Numbered from the stretch's first letter, positions 7,857 through 16,780 are shown. The stretch is 64,000 nt of DNA from Bdellovibrionales bacterium (GCA_018646675.1 JABGUH010000024.1:118648-182647); one strand, 5' to 3'. The notes: a model not told the origin generated them from the letters alone. Translations and numbers: made by a program.

Positions 7857-9596
7857 TCAAACTTCAGGTTGAGATATGCTTCGTTTACCCGTAACCTTAT
7901 TCTCACTTTTTAGCACCAGATCATACATTAGGCTGCTTACCGCAGAGCAATCTGAGTAGACAAAATATGTACTTTCAGTCAGTTCAACTATATTGCTTCC
8001 TTGTAAATTTCCCTTTTGTACTGCTAAGTAGTCCAGCAGTGGGGCAAGATGTGGATAACATTGATGTAATACCTTAACGAGCGAGTCAATTTCATCAATC
8101 TTGGCAGAGTGAGTTTTTATATTTATCAGATTGGGAGTTTGGGAGCTAATCTCCTCTAGGATATATTGAGAGTATTTTTTACCAAATTCACATAGCTCAA
8201 ATAGTTGTTGCAACCCTTTACGGTAGTGAGGTAGCTGTTTAGCGACATCCGCTCCGAGGGGTGGAATATCATGTGTCTCCTCTTCAGATGTAAAAAAGTA
8301 TAACCAGGAGATGCGATATAGTAGACGGAAAAAATCCGTTAAACTTAAGTCATTTCTTAACGTATCTATTAATTGGTACATTCCTGTATCCATGAATTTA
8401 CTTTGATAGCACTTTACTGCATCTAGGTGAAAGCTGGATGACTTCTCCTCTAGAAATTTGCGATTGATCTCACCATGTTTTAGGTAGGTATCAACGACAC
8501 TGTGAACTATTTGAAATGGGATGTCTGCATGGCACTTATACAGTGGACATGAGTCTTTTGGAAAACAGGGGAAGCACTTTGTTTTTGGAGCTAGCACGTA
8601 GTTATTAATACCAAAAGGAGCCGTTTCATGTGGGCGCACAGTTCCCAGAGCAATTGTTATTGTTGGGCACTGTTGATAAGCAGCAACATGGGAAACCATT
8701 GAGTCATGACCTAAAAAGAGATCACTGGCCGCAATCAATTCAAATAGCTCTTTGATTGTTGTTTCGCCAGCCATATTAGATATACGATGGCTGTAATTAT
8801 CTATAAGCGGTGCATTTATTATCTCCTCGCCTGCTAATTGTTCATCTCGACTGCCAACAATTGTAATCTCAAGGTTAGGATGTATTTTTAGCAGTTGATA
8901 AATTATTTCTACCCATTTCTTGCCATCCCATCTTTTTTTAGGATCGGAGGCGAATGGGTGGATAGCAATACTTATTTTTTGTTGGTTATAGTCGATTTTT
9001 GGGCGGACACTTGTGGTCGCTACAGGTTTGAATCCCCCCATCATACGACGATAGATGTCTACTAACGAGAATGGTGAGAGTGGACCGCGCATGACAGATG
9101 AGTATACAAATTGGCTCCAGTGATCTGAGATGCGGAGTTCCAAGCTTTGAGGATCATTATTCATGCCGAGTTTATTTTTGGCATTGATTAGTCCACACAG
9201 CAGTCCAGATGACTTGGAGAATGATAGGTTTAGTAAAACATTGATGTCTTCACTATTAATTCTGCTCACAAAACCATGTAATTTGTTACAAATTTCGTCA
9301 AGAGATAACTCTTTATTAGATGTGGAGTCCATCATCTGGTGAAAATCCAGGAAATAACACTGATCGAACAGGGTATCTAACAGCCAGCGTAGGGGGGCAG
9401 CAAAACGTTTGCGAGCAATTAAAATCAGACGAATCGCTGGATACTCATTGCGGAATTCACGGACCGCATGTGCTGTCTGTACTACATCTCCAAACCTTGT
9501 TAGCTGTACTATTGCAATTGTCGACTTACGATCATCACTGATAGTCGTTTGCTCATCCTCGGCTTGGGACATCTCCATGGTATCTTTGGCAATCAT
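7857..9596 (-). CDS. GT9-family glycosyltransferase (heptosyltransferase-like), copy A
   Basis: A 579-residue protein. The N-terminal about 365 residues form a GT-B fold of family 9 (ADP-heptose transferase type): IAIVQLTRFGDVVQT nucleotide-fold start, the acceptor-side loops, ISIAIHPFASDPKKRW, and LFLGHDSMVSHVAAY in the donor site. A Cys-rich segment TKCFPCFPKDSCPLYKC follows, as in WaaF-type enzymes. About 210 extra C-terminal residues are helical and unknown. Two GT9 genes beside fliD, fliS and a MAF-like gene suggest flagellin glycosylation rather than core LPS synthesis (inference). The start ATG overlaps the stop of the 48-residue gene (ATGA). Confidence 0.85.
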   Translation of the reverse strand: MIAKDTMEMSQAEDEQTTISDDRKSTIAIVQLTRFGDVVQTAHAVREFRNEYPAIRLILIARKRFAAPLRWLLDTLFDQCYFLDFHQMMDSTSNKELSLDEICNKLHGFVSRINSEDINVLLNLSFSKSSGLLCGLINAKNKLGMNNDPQSLELRISDHWSQFVYSSVMRGPLSPFSLVDIYRRMMGGFKPVATTSVRPKIDYNQQKISIAIHPFASDPKKRWDGKKWVEIIYQLLKIHPNLEITIVGSRDEQLAGEEIINAPLIDNYSHRISNMAGETTIKELFELIAASDLFLGHDSMVSHVAAYQQCPTITIALGTVRPHETAPFGINNYVLAPKTKCFPCFPKDSCPLYKCHADIPFQIVHSVVDTYLKHGEINRKFLEEKSSSFHLDAVKCYQSKFMDTGMYQLIDTLRNDLSLTDFFRLLYRISWLYFFTSEEETHDIPPLGADVAKQLPHYRKGLQQLFELCEFGKKYSQYILEEISSQTPNLINIKTHSAKIDEIDSLVKVLHQCYPHLAPLLDYLAVQKGNLQGSNIVELTESTYFVYSDCSAVSSLMYDLVLKSENKVTGKRSISQPEV

Positions 9597-9739
9597 TTAG
9601 CTTTTACCTTGCCCTCTTCTTCTAATAGGGCCTTGAGTAGTAGTAGCTGCAGTTCGCGCGGGTTTCCCTTATCGTTGACAGCACTTTGTGCCAACTGTTC
9701 CAGCTCTTGCGCGATTATTATCTCCAATGAACTGTTCAT
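9593..9739 (-). CDS. Small 48-residue protein translationally coupled between two GT9 genes
   Basis: This short frame begins at ATG 9737-9739, which overlaps the stop of the upstream GT9 gene (ATGA). It ends with a TGA (9593-9595) that overlaps the ATG of the downstream GT9 gene (ATGA). It fills exactly the space that would otherwise be a 140-bp gap in a tightly packed operon. The product starts MNSSLEIIIAQELEQLAQS, has a Leu-rich amphipathic helix (ELQLLLLKALLEEEG) and ends in Lys residues. Function is unknown. A small helical partner of the flanking glycosyltransferases is plausible but unproven. Confidence 0.72.
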   Translation of the reverse strand: MNSSLEIIIAQELEQLAQSAVNDKGNPRELQLLLLKALLEEEGKVKAK

Positions 9740-11430
9740 GATATCTCATCTTGATTAACGGTTGATGAACGAGAAAGCACACATGAAATTCCTGGTTCCA
9801 GGCAGCTATCAAGTTTTTGCAGACAGTTAATTGTTGATTGGATATCGCTTTTGGTGGAGTAGAGTAGTGTCTCCATTTCTTTGATATTTTGCTCCATTGG
9901 TTGCCCTCGAAGAGCCTCAATTTTTCCCTGTAGCATTCGTCCCATTATTCCAACAACCCCAGGATAATCTGCAAATTCCAGCAGCAGATTAGTGGCATTG
10001 GCAAGCTCTGTCACATGATGGTGGTTCTTTTGGGCATAGAACACAAAACGCAGAGTGTTTAATAGTGATTTGGATAATTTTGTAATACTAGTTTTTTCGG
10101 CCCTGATCCAGCTTTTGATTAGCATGGGATCATTAATAGTTTGGACAATATTATGATAATTACTTTCTGACTTGTTCATTTTTGCCAGTACCATTTGGCG
10201 TGACATCATAATAGATAGCTCTCGTATTTTATTAAAGGCTCCTGCAACTGGTCGATAGGTTATTCCCAATTGGTCGAGTTCAGATTGATAGAGGGTAACC
10301 CCATCTGAAATTTGTTCTTGAATTGGCATGCCAGGAGAGAGTACTTTGTGGATGGCTGCCATGATATCTTGCGCTTGAATCATCTTGCAGCACTTGTTTG
10401 TTATCTCATGCTGGCATGGTTCTTTCACTAGACATGGAGCGCAGTCAAGCTTAGTTGTGACGACAACATTGCCTGAAAGGTAGGTTCCCTGCTTACGCAT
10501 TGGTGCTGGCCCCGTCACAATCTCAACAACAGGGGTGCCGGTTAAGTCTGCCATATGCTTCGGGGCAGTGTCGGGGGTGACCAAGAGGTCTAATCCGTGT
10601 AGTACGGAAACTAGTGCAGAGAAGCTGGCTTCAATTGCAACCAGCTTGTTATCAAATGACCGGTTAATTAAATTGGCAATGGATCGCTCGTCTTGATTAG
10701 GAGCGATTAACATAATCGGGTAGAGGGTTGGATCATCCAAAATTTCTTCGATTAGAGATATCGTAGTTTCAAGTGGAATATTTTTTCGCTCATCTGCACT
10801 TTTTAGGTGGATACCAATAAGTTTAATTGGCAGCTCCTTGGATGATTCACGCTTGCGAAGAGCTTTTAAGTTACTTTCAACTTGTTGCTGGTATGAGTGA
10901 TCAATTTTCACCTTATTCGTTTCAGAACCTCGGGGTAGTTCACACATCTGGTGGTGGCAATCACTAAAGTGCATTATTGGGTGCTCAAGACCAGTCATAA
11001 CATCATTAAATAGCAGAGACCAATCACAGGATGAAATACTTCCCATATTTTGGGTAAAAGAGACGCCGTGAACCTGCTTTTTATCTGTTCCATCAATTAG
11101 ATATGAGGCGATTAGGCTACTTACCTCATCATTTGAGCAGTTAACAATTTTGTCCCAGCAAGTAGCAGCAACATCCGAGAGGTCTTGGGCAAAGCTGTTA
11201 AGCGCGTAGCTATCAGAAAAGATAGGATTGCACTTTAAGGAGACAATTTTTTTGCGGTCAATCGTATAGATATTTTCAATGCCATCGATTATCTTTGCCG
11301 CGGCTGCAAATTCTTCGTACACCAACATAGAGACTGTTACCCCAGGGTAAGCGTCACGGTATGACTTAACTAAATGTCCAGTGCTGAAAATATCTCCAAA
11401 ACGTCTGAAGTTGATAATGAGGATGTTCAT
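9736..11430 (-). CDS. GT9-family glycosyltransferase (heptosyltransferase-like), copy B
   Basis: A 564-residue paralogue of copy A with the same plan. The N-terminal GT-B part opens with MNILIINFRRFGDIFSTGHL and has PDTAPKHMADLTGTPVVEI in the donor domain. The Cys segment is LDCAPCLVKEPCQHEITNKC. A helical C-terminal extension of about 190 residues follows. The start is the ATG at 11430: it has AAGGAG and GGGAG upstream, whereas an in-frame ATG at 11460 would add 10 charged residues ahead of the first beta strand. It overlaps the small gene at its end and follows the MAF-like gene. Acceptor and sugar donor cannot be told from sequence. Confidence 0.85.
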   Translation of the reverse strand: MNILIINFRRFGDIFSTGHLVKSYRDAYPGVTVSMLVYEEFAAAAKIIDGIENIYTIDRKKIVSLKCNPIFSDSYALNSFAQDLSDVAATCWDKIVNCSNDEVSSLIASYLIDGTDKKQVHGVSFTQNMGSISSCDWSLLFNDVMTGLEHPIMHFSDCHHQMCELPRGSETNKVKIDHSYQQQVESNLKALRKRESSKELPIKLIGIHLKSADERKNIPLETTISLIEEILDDPTLYPIMLIAPNQDERSIANLINRSFDNKLVAIEASFSALVSVLHGLDLLVTPDTAPKHMADLTGTPVVEIVTGPAPMRKQGTYLSGNVVVTTKLDCAPCLVKEPCQHEITNKCCKMIQAQDIMAAIHKVLSPGMPIQEQISDGVTLYQSELDQLGITYRPVAGAFNKIRELSIMMSRQMVLAKMNKSESNYHNIVQTINDPMLIKSWIRAEKTSITKLSKSLLNTLRFVFYAQKNHHHVTELANATNLLLEFADYPGVVGIMGRMLQGKIEALRGQPMEQNIKEMETLLYSTKSDIQSTINCLQKLDSCLEPGISCVLSRSSTVNQDEIS

Positions 11431-11463
11431 TCTCTCCCTCTCCTTTTTATTTATCGCCATTTA

Positions 11464-12147
11464 TTATAATTCGAGTGAGGCGTCTTGTAGTTTTCCTAAA
11501 GAGGCAATTTTATTAAACGCAAATAGCAGTAGTGCCTCCTTGCTCTCTATTCCTCTATCTTCCTTGCGCAGCGTAGTGATCCACTCACCTAAACTGGAGT
11601 CAGCGGGTGCATTGGCCAGAAAATCCTGGATGGCCCGATCTTCAATTAATGGAGCGACATCCGCCAGTTGGGTTGGTGCTCGATATGATAAAAAGTCTTT
11701 GTAGTAGCTATTGTATAAATTAAAAGATGCTGGATGTGCGATGACAGATGGTTGAGCGATTAAAAAATCGATAACGGCACTGTTCTGGTAGAGATTTTTA
11801 ACCGATATTCCCGCCATAACGGTCACATGTTCTTCGTCAATCAAGTTCATCTTCTCACAATGTTTATATGACTGAATGCATGGGTCGATCACCATTACGT
11901 GATATTGGTCGTGGTATTCGCTCAGGGAATCAATGATTTTTTGAACATGATATGCCATTCCCAATCCCAAAACTAGCGCATAGCGCTTTTCTTTGATGAC
12001 ATCAAGATTATTATTCGCAAGCGTCTCCGCTTCGCGAGTTGGATTATAGATAGAGTGGAGATGAACACCGTTTATATACGGTACATCTAGTCCATTTTTT
12101 GCAGAGCGAATTTCAAAGATATCTATTGATGGTAGTTGTAAACTCAT
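11464..12147 (-). CDS. MAF-like (motility accessory factor) protein, short form
   Basis: A 227-residue protein resembling the N-terminal region of motility-associated factors (DUF115/Maf), which are linked to transfer of nonulosonic acids to flagellin. Features are IYNPTREAETLA followed by YALVLGLGMAYHVQKI, a Rossmann-like glycine turn, and YHVMVIDPCIQS. Typical Maf proteins exceed 500 residues, so this is a short or single-domain version. The start ATG at 12147 is chosen because GAGG lies 6 nt upstream; a GTG two codons earlier is possible. The gene heads the GT9 cassette and is separated from the fliT-like gene by 151 bp. Confidence 0.65.
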   Translation of the reverse strand: MSLQLPSIDIFEIRSAKNGLDVPYINGVHLHSIYNPTREAETLANNNLDVIKEKRYALVLGLGMAYHVQKIIDSLSEYHDQYHVMVIDPCIQSYKHCEKMNLIDEEHVTVMAGISVKNLYQNSAVIDFLIAQPSVIAHPASFNLYNSYYKDFLSYRAPTQLADVAPLIEDRAIQDFLANAPADSSLGEWITTLRKEDRGIESKEALLLFAFNKIASLGKLQDASLEL

Positions 12148-12185
12148 TGGCACCTCATCCTTAAGGTCAACTTGCTTCTGTGGTG

Positions 12186-12205
12186 AACATACGTCCGTGT
12201 ATGTT
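12186..12205. repeat. Hairpin between the fliDST-like genes and the MAF-like gene
   Basis: AACATAC and GTATGTT (7 bp) flank a 6-nt loop in the 145-bp gap after the fliT-like gene. No T-run follows on the minus strand, so a terminator is only weakly supported. It may lie in the leader of the MAF-like gene. Confidence 0.35.
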
Positions 12206-12298
12206 GCTTCCCTACGTATATTTCCTCACGAACCTCCTTTATTGTCAATTAACATTCTTGCCCGTCTTTTTTACTAGGATATTTTGCCCAACTATTTG

Positions 12299-12706
12299 CT
12301 ACTTTCTAACACTGTTGAGGTTATAGCCCTTAAATTGCTGTCTGCTTTTGAAAATAGTGGCTATTTCTTTAGTAGTACTCTCTTTAAGAGTGTATAGTTT
12401 ATCCAATATTTTTTGATCAATTTGGTCAACATCTTCTACCCAGTTGGCAACTTCTTGGCTCCATAGAATTAAGACATCGATAAACTCTTGGCCCAAAGAG
12501 GAGGAGGGCAGGGCCTTGATCATTATTTCAGTCTTGCTTTGTATCTGATCAATGATGTTGATCAATCGTTCTCTATTATTAGATTCAAGCGTCAAGCGTG
12601 ACTCATTTTCTTGTTCGGCAGCCTCAAATATTTTCATTGAAAGAATTAAGACTGAGTCCATGTAGTTTAGATGTTTTTGAATGGAGTAAATTATCTTTTC
12701 TTGCAT
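12299..12706 (-). CDS. FliT-like flagellar chaperone (tentative)
   Basis: A 135-residue, all-helical, charged protein with no membrane segment. It follows fliS by 5 bp, the usual position of fliT, which encodes the FliD-binding export chaperone. Size fits FliT/FlgN-type proteins (about 100-140 residues). Sequence identity to FliT is not evident by eye: the family is very divergent and defined by helical pattern, so the call rests mainly on position. The long helices at about 20-60 and 75-120 are consistent with it. Confidence 0.5.
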   Translation of the reverse strand: MQEKIIYSIQKHLNYMDSVLILSMKIFEAAEQENESRLTLESNNRERLINIIDQIQSKTEIMIKALPSSSLGQEFIDVLILWSQEVANWVEDVDQIDQKILDKLYTLKESTTKEIATIFKSRQQFKGYNLNSVRK

Positions 12707-12711
12707 ACTCG

Positions 12712-13134
12712 TTACCCAGCACCGTTTACGTTTGCATTAGGAGCACTATTTTCAGCCTCACTGCTTTTAAGACTCTTGATGGCATCTTTCCATCCTTGGT
12801 AGAGGATCTCCAGCACACTTAGACAGCTCTTTAACAATTTAGGATCTTTGTTAATATTTGCTTGAGTGCTCGTATGAAGCAAATAGTCGTAGAGTGAGGA
12901 CAGTTCTTGGGCCACATCACCACCAATCTTAAAGTCAAGGCTGTTTGATAACTCGACAATAATATCTTGCAGTTTGGCAATATGTTCACCTTTACCTGCG
13001 ATATTGTCATCTTCAATACAGACAATTGCTTTTCGGCAACTGGCGATAGCTGCCTGATAGAGCATCAGTAGGATCTGTTCCTTACTTGCGGTACGGAGCG
13101 ATGTTTTCTTGTATGCTCCCATTCCATAATTCAT
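12712..13134 (-). CDS. fliS: Flagellin export chaperone FliS
   Basis: A 140-residue protein with the FliS pattern: the N-terminal MNYGMGAYKKTSLRTASKE is followed by ILLMLYQAAIASCRKA, the helix that contacts flagellin's C-terminus, then further amphipathic helices and LYDYLLHTSTQANI. FliS binds newly made flagellin in the cytoplasm and keeps it unpolymerised for export. The C-terminal tail (about 120-140) is Ser/Asn/Ala-rich and probably disordered. It lies 21 bp after fliD, with AGGAGGGGG as SD. fliD-fliS-fliT is the classical order. Confidence 0.93.
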   Translation of the reverse strand: MNYGMGAYKKTSLRTASKEQILLMLYQAAIASCRKAIVCIEDDNIAGKGEHIAKLQDIIVELSNSLDFKIGGDVAQELSSLYDYLLHTSTQANINKDPKLLKSCLSVLEILYQGWKDAIKSLKSSEAENSAPNANVNGAG

Positions 13135-13155
13135 AAATTCCCCCTCCTAGATAAT

Positions 13156-14550
13156 TTATCCTAGCTGATTTACTGCACCAGCCCCATTGCCTTTAGATAA
13201 GCCTGCTAATCCAGCACCTTGGTTTTTAAGCCTTGAAATTGTGCTTTCAAGTCTGGCAAATTTATCTTTTAAACCTTTCTCTTTTTGACCAATTAATCGT
13301 TCTCTATTTTCTATTCGACGATCGATATCTCGAATAGAGCTCTCAAGGTTCTGCTTTTTGCTAATTAGCAGACCATTTGGATATTGGAGTGCAAAATTTA
13401 TGGTTTCCTCTAAATGACTCATAAAACCGGGAAACCTCTGGCCGTCTTCATCCATTCTGCCAGTTAAAACTTCTGCTGCGGTCTTGTAGTCGGCAGCAAC
13501 AGCGGCGTTGAATTTTTCCTCATTCAACTCTAGTGTTCCATTACGCTGGAAGGAGATCCCTAAATCGCTTATACGTCGTGTTCCCTTTGAGGTATTAACG
13601 GCTTGAAAAACAGCATTGCGGAAGCGACTCTCTAGTGTTTGGAGGATTAATTCACCTCCTAGAGTTCTTCTGGTATCAGTATTCTCATCTAAAGAGTTCT
13701 GTTTTCGAATAAAGCTTAGAACATCATTGATTTTCTCAATTACCATGGACACCTTGCCGGTAATCGCTTCACTATCTTCTTTGATCGAAAGAGAGAACTC
13801 CTCCCCTGGGCTTGCTTTTTTTAGGTCAATTGTTACTCCAGGAATTAGATCAGATACCTGGTTAGTGGGAACCTCAATCTCAAAGCCATCTATTTTTATT
13901 TTGGCATCCTGGGCAGGGCGTTCGCCTTCCAGAAAAAAGTCATACTCCCCGTCAACAAAATAGAAGTAGGGGAAATCAACCTTATTTACGTCACCTGTTT
14001 CATTAAGGCTGATAATTATCTTCCAAGGAGTTTCGGACTCACTTCCATCATTGATTACTTTGGCACTCATTCCGTTATCGGGATCCACATTGATTAGCTT
14101 GGCAATCCCCGTTAGAGAGGAGTTATCAGAGTCAACATATAGATCACGGGTTTCACCGTTGGGTAGAGTGTACTGAATAAAGCCGACTCCAACGTAGCTC
14201 TCGTCCTTATCTGCAAAACCAGAAGAGATCGCGGTTGATTTTTGTGCCAGTTGTAAAACTTCCAGTTGATGAATTCCAGGTTGGGCAATGTTCTTATCTA
14301 GTGCAACACCAATAATATCAGTATTGGTTTCAACTCTTAGTTCACGCAATCCTCTAGCATCAGAGTTCGCATTGATATCTCCCTTGATACCTTCAATTAA
14401 TCCGGTTAGTTCGGTGACCAACTTCTTTTTATCGCTAATCATCGCTTTGCGTACTTCCATTTTTTGTAGCGGAATACGTTCAGCAGCAACTAGTTGTTGC
14501 ACAATATCCTTCGGTAATCCTGTATTGATCGAACCAAAAGAGATACCCAA
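13156..14550 (-). CDS. fliD: Flagellar filament cap protein FliD
   Basis: A 464-residue hook-associated protein 2 (filament cap), which promotes flagellin assembly at the distal tip. The N-terminus MGISFGSINTGLPKDIVQQL is typical, with a coiled segment after it. The middle carries the FliD N and C domains, with TLGGELILQTLESRF near residue 300. A C-terminal coiled coil (about 380-440) ends in a Gly/Ala tail. The start is TTG at 14550: a GGAGG SD (14558-14562) is 7 nt upstream, and the residues match the family start. A GTG at 14571 would place the SD inside the gene. Confidence 0.93.
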   Translation of the reverse strand: MGISFGSINTGLPKDIVQQLVAAERIPLQKMEVRKAMISDKKKLVTELTGLIEGIKGDINANSDARGLRELRVETNTDIIGVALDKNIAQPGIHQLEVLQLAQKSTAISSGFADKDESYVGVGFIQYTLPNGETRDLYVDSDNSSLTGIAKLINVDPDNGMSAKVINDGSESETPWKIIISLNETGDVNKVDFPYFYFVDGEYDFFLEGERPAQDAKIKIDGFEIEVPTNQVSDLIPGVTIDLKKASPGEEFSLSIKEDSEAITGKVSMVIEKINDVLSFIRKQNSLDENTDTRRTLGGELILQTLESRFRNAVFQAVNTSKGTRRISDLGISFQRNGTLELNEEKFNAAVAADYKTAAEVLTGRMDEDGQRFPGFMSHLEETINFALQYPNGLLISKKQNLESSIRDIDRRIENRERLIGQKEKGLKDKFARLESTISRLKNQGAGLAGLSKGNGAGAVNQLG

Positions 14551-14972
14551 AAAAAATCCTCCGTGGGCCACCCCAACAATATTGTGGTGACGGTTATTTA
14601 GGCTTGGGTAGTGTCTGGCACTTCATTGTGCCGCACGTTAATCCTAGTCCCCTAGCCTATACTAGATTATCATAATGGGGGAGTGATGCAATTGTTCCCC
14701 CTCAACAGGCACTTCTTGCATGGTCCATTTGGCAGTGACTCTGAGGGATAATTGCTGATAATTTAAGGTGTAGGAGATACAAAGTTTTTAGAAGCACTAC
14801 TAGTAATTCAGAGAAAAGCGTCTAAAATAGGAGTATTGTTTACCATATTCATCAGTTTTAACGGTGTTTTGGGTATGTATATAAGTTAAAGAAGCCGGAT
14901 GGGGCCGGCTTCTAAAACAATAAAAATGGTAGAGGAGAATTAAGTCGGGTAGATCTTAATCTCTTACTAATT
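14551..14972. other. Divergent intergenic region, no gene seen
   Basis: About 420 bp between fliD (-) and the membrane protein gene (+). It contains a palindrome GGCAC-N6-GTGCC (14617-14632), a GGGGGA/TCCCCC hairpin (14677-14701) and a GC-rich hairpin (14890-14913). No convincing sigma-28 or sigma-54 promoter was found for fliD, although one would be expected here. No ORF with a ribosome binding site was seen. Confidence 0.6.
14890..14913. repeat. 9-bp GC-rich hairpin in the divergent region
   Basis: AGAAGCCGG and CCGGCTTCT with a 6-nt loop. It is followed by AAAAC on the plus strand and by TTTAACTT on the minus strand, giving at best a weak minus-strand terminator although no minus-strand gene lies to its right. 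It could also be the end of a short plus-strand RNA or a leader element of the gene at 14973. Confidence 0.45.
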
Positions 14973-16484
14973 ATGTCGGATATTGCGCGAAATACTTTAG
15001 AAAAAAGGTCACCTATTTGGAAAGAAAAATCCAAGATGTTTTTCTCCAGAATTTTGATCTACTTTTCATTCATCCTAATTCCTATTTGGATGCAGAAAAC
15101 CCTACAGTTGAGTATGGGATTTCAAATAGTAACGATGTCCCTCTATGTCTTTTTTCTGATTGGGCAGTGGTTTCTGTTGGGCAAGGAGGTTGATCACGCC
15201 TTTAGAATATATTTTAAAGTGCAGTCGTCAGTTGATCGTATTATCTATCGATTGTATATGGGTATGCTGCTATTAATACTCTACTTTAATTTTGTTAGCT
15301 ACCTACCAGACAAGTGGATCTATAATACTTTTTGGGTCACCTGGGCAGTGATGGGGTTATTTTATTCATGGCCTACACGTGGCAAGATTATTCAAGAGTC
15401 TGTATCAAGCAATTTTTTTGAGTTTCGTTATCTAGACTCATTTGAGAAAACACTATTTGCTTTAATCGTTCTCTTTTTTATTTCATCCTTTCCCAGACCA
15501 TCAACTCTTGAGAGTGTTGCTTCTCTGCGTTTACTAATTGATCCAACCGAGGTCGTTAGTGAGCAGTTCTGGCGCTTTTTGACCGTTAGTTACTTCCCTT
15601 TTAAACGCTATCCTGATCTGATGAAATTGGCTATTTCAACCCATCTCTATCTTGTGGGAGGGGGGATTTTATTAATCACACTCTATGCAATCATGAGGTA
15701 TTTTGTCTCTCGTCGTCTCTCTCTGCTGGGTGTTTTTCTACTTATTTCCACCTGGTCATTCCCTAAAATTTTGGTGACATCTCCTGGTGCAGCGATATTA
15801 ACAACCTATTTTTTTACTCTTGGGTGGACTATTTTGTGGATAACGAAGAGTTCTACCTATCGGACAGGTCTCTTCCTAGGGTTGATAAGTTACTGGGGAG
15901 CACTACTGGGGTGGTACTACTATCTTGCCTCGATTGTCCAAATGCTGTTTTTGTTTTTTATTTTTATGGGTAGACAGGGGCGATGGTACCGGGTGAAAGT
16001 CGCTCGTTATGCCATGTTTGGTATAGTGCTTGGACTGATCACTTTCCTCGTAAATTACTCATCGGAGGAGTTAGTTGGAATTTGGGGTGGAGCAATTTTT
16101 GATGAACTAGTCCAACTTTTTGAGCGCAAAGCCTTTTTTTCCCTAGCATTTGTGGGAGTACTGATTGTTCCATTTTTACTCTTAAGGCCGGAAAATCCCC
16201 ACGTAAGATTGTTTAAGTTGAACCATACTACATTTTATCAATTGGCCTCCGTGATTGTTGTAATGATCTTGCTAGGGCTGATGGTTTCGGACTTAGCATT
16301 AAGAGGATTTGCACTGTTGCTACCAATAATTCTCTTTAGTCTCATTCCCTTGGAGTTTATCTTTCAAAGTATCGCTCCTCTTCGTTCCACTCGGAATATG
16401 ATCTACTTGGTCTACATCCTGATTGCGCTCTTGGACTCTCACTTAGAGGGTAGAATCAAGATATTGATCTCTCTTTGGGAGTAA
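14973..16484 (+). CDS. Polytopic inner-membrane protein, unknown function
   Basis: A 503-residue hydrophobic protein with roughly twelve membrane segments, the first at about residues 23-42 and the last near 475-490. I recognise no catalytic motif. Aromatic-rich loops and the overall plan resemble integral-membrane glycosyltransferases or O-antigen-type proteins, but the usual DD or ED motifs after the first helix are not evident. No good SD lies before the ATG at 14973; the ATG at codon 22 is an alternative that would start just before helix 1. It stands alone between fliD and the DnaA-box region, without an operon partner. Confidence 0.75.
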   Translation: MSDIARNTLEKRSPIWKEKSKMFFSRILIYFSFILIPIWMQKTLQLSMGFQIVTMSLYVFFLIGQWFLLGKEVDHAFRIYFKVQSSVDRIIYRLYMGMLLLILYFNFVSYLPDKWIYNTFWVTWAVMGLFYSWPTRGKIIQESVSSNFFEFRYLDSFEKTLFALIVLFFISSFPRPSTLESVASLRLLIDPTEVVSEQFWRFLTVSYFPFKRYPDLMKLAISTHLYLVGGGILLITLYAIMRYFVSRRLSLLGVFLLISTWSFPKILVTSPGAAILTTYFFTLGWTILWITKSSTYRTGLFLGLISYWGALLGWYYYLASIVQMLFLFFIFMGRQGRWYRVKVARYAMFGIVLGLITFLVNYSSEELVGIWGGAIFDELVQLFERKAFFSLAFVGVLIVPFLLLRPENPHVRLFKLNHTTFYQLASVIVVMILLGLMVSDLALRGFALLLPIILFSLIPLEFIFQSIAPLRSTRNMIYLVYILIALLDSHLEGRIKILISLWE

Positions 16485-16506
16485 TTAGGTCAAATTTGCT
16501 GCCAAA

Positions 16507-16702
16507 TGTGGATAACACGAATATTTTTGTGGATTAAGGATTGATATTTTCTATAAATATCCGTTAAACAGAACTTGACTTTATGTAACTACCTAAAATT
16601 TAATCAACACCCTCTTGTCTGGAAAATGTGGATAACTTATTGACTTATGTGGATAAACGAGTTGGTCAAGTTTTATTTCAGAGGTAAATTGTCATATGCA
16701 CA
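16507..16702. other. DnaA-box cluster: candidate replication origin or DnaA-binding locus
   Basis: Three perfect copies of TGTGGATAA, the reverse complement of the consensus TTATCCACA, lie at 16507-16515, 16627-16635 and 16648-16656. A one-mismatch copy TGTGGATTA lies at 16528-16536. A fifth, ATATGCACA (16694-16702), is one mismatch from TTATGCACA on the other strand. Four boxes share one orientation. Boxes 3 and 4 are 12 bp apart. The genes often found at origins (dnaA, dnaN, gidA, rpmH) are absent from the window, so a DnaA titration or regulatory site remains possible. Confidence 0.6.
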
Positions 16703-16780
16703 ACATTTCAGACAAAATAGTGGCATTTGAGCGCTGCTACTAGTTAATCAAACTGTTTTTCTCAAGTAATGCCATTTGTC

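Noticed and set aside
9669..9920. Open frame of 83 codons on the minus strand
   Set aside because: It lies inside the glycosyltransferase gene in another frame and crosses the 48-residue gene. No SD, and the protein has no recognisable pattern.
14616..14632. TGGCAC followed by TTGTGC, like a sigma-54 promoter near fliD
   Set aside because: The GG-to-GC spacing is one base too long on both strands, and sigma-54 spacing is strict. It is better read as a GGCAC/GTGCC palindrome.
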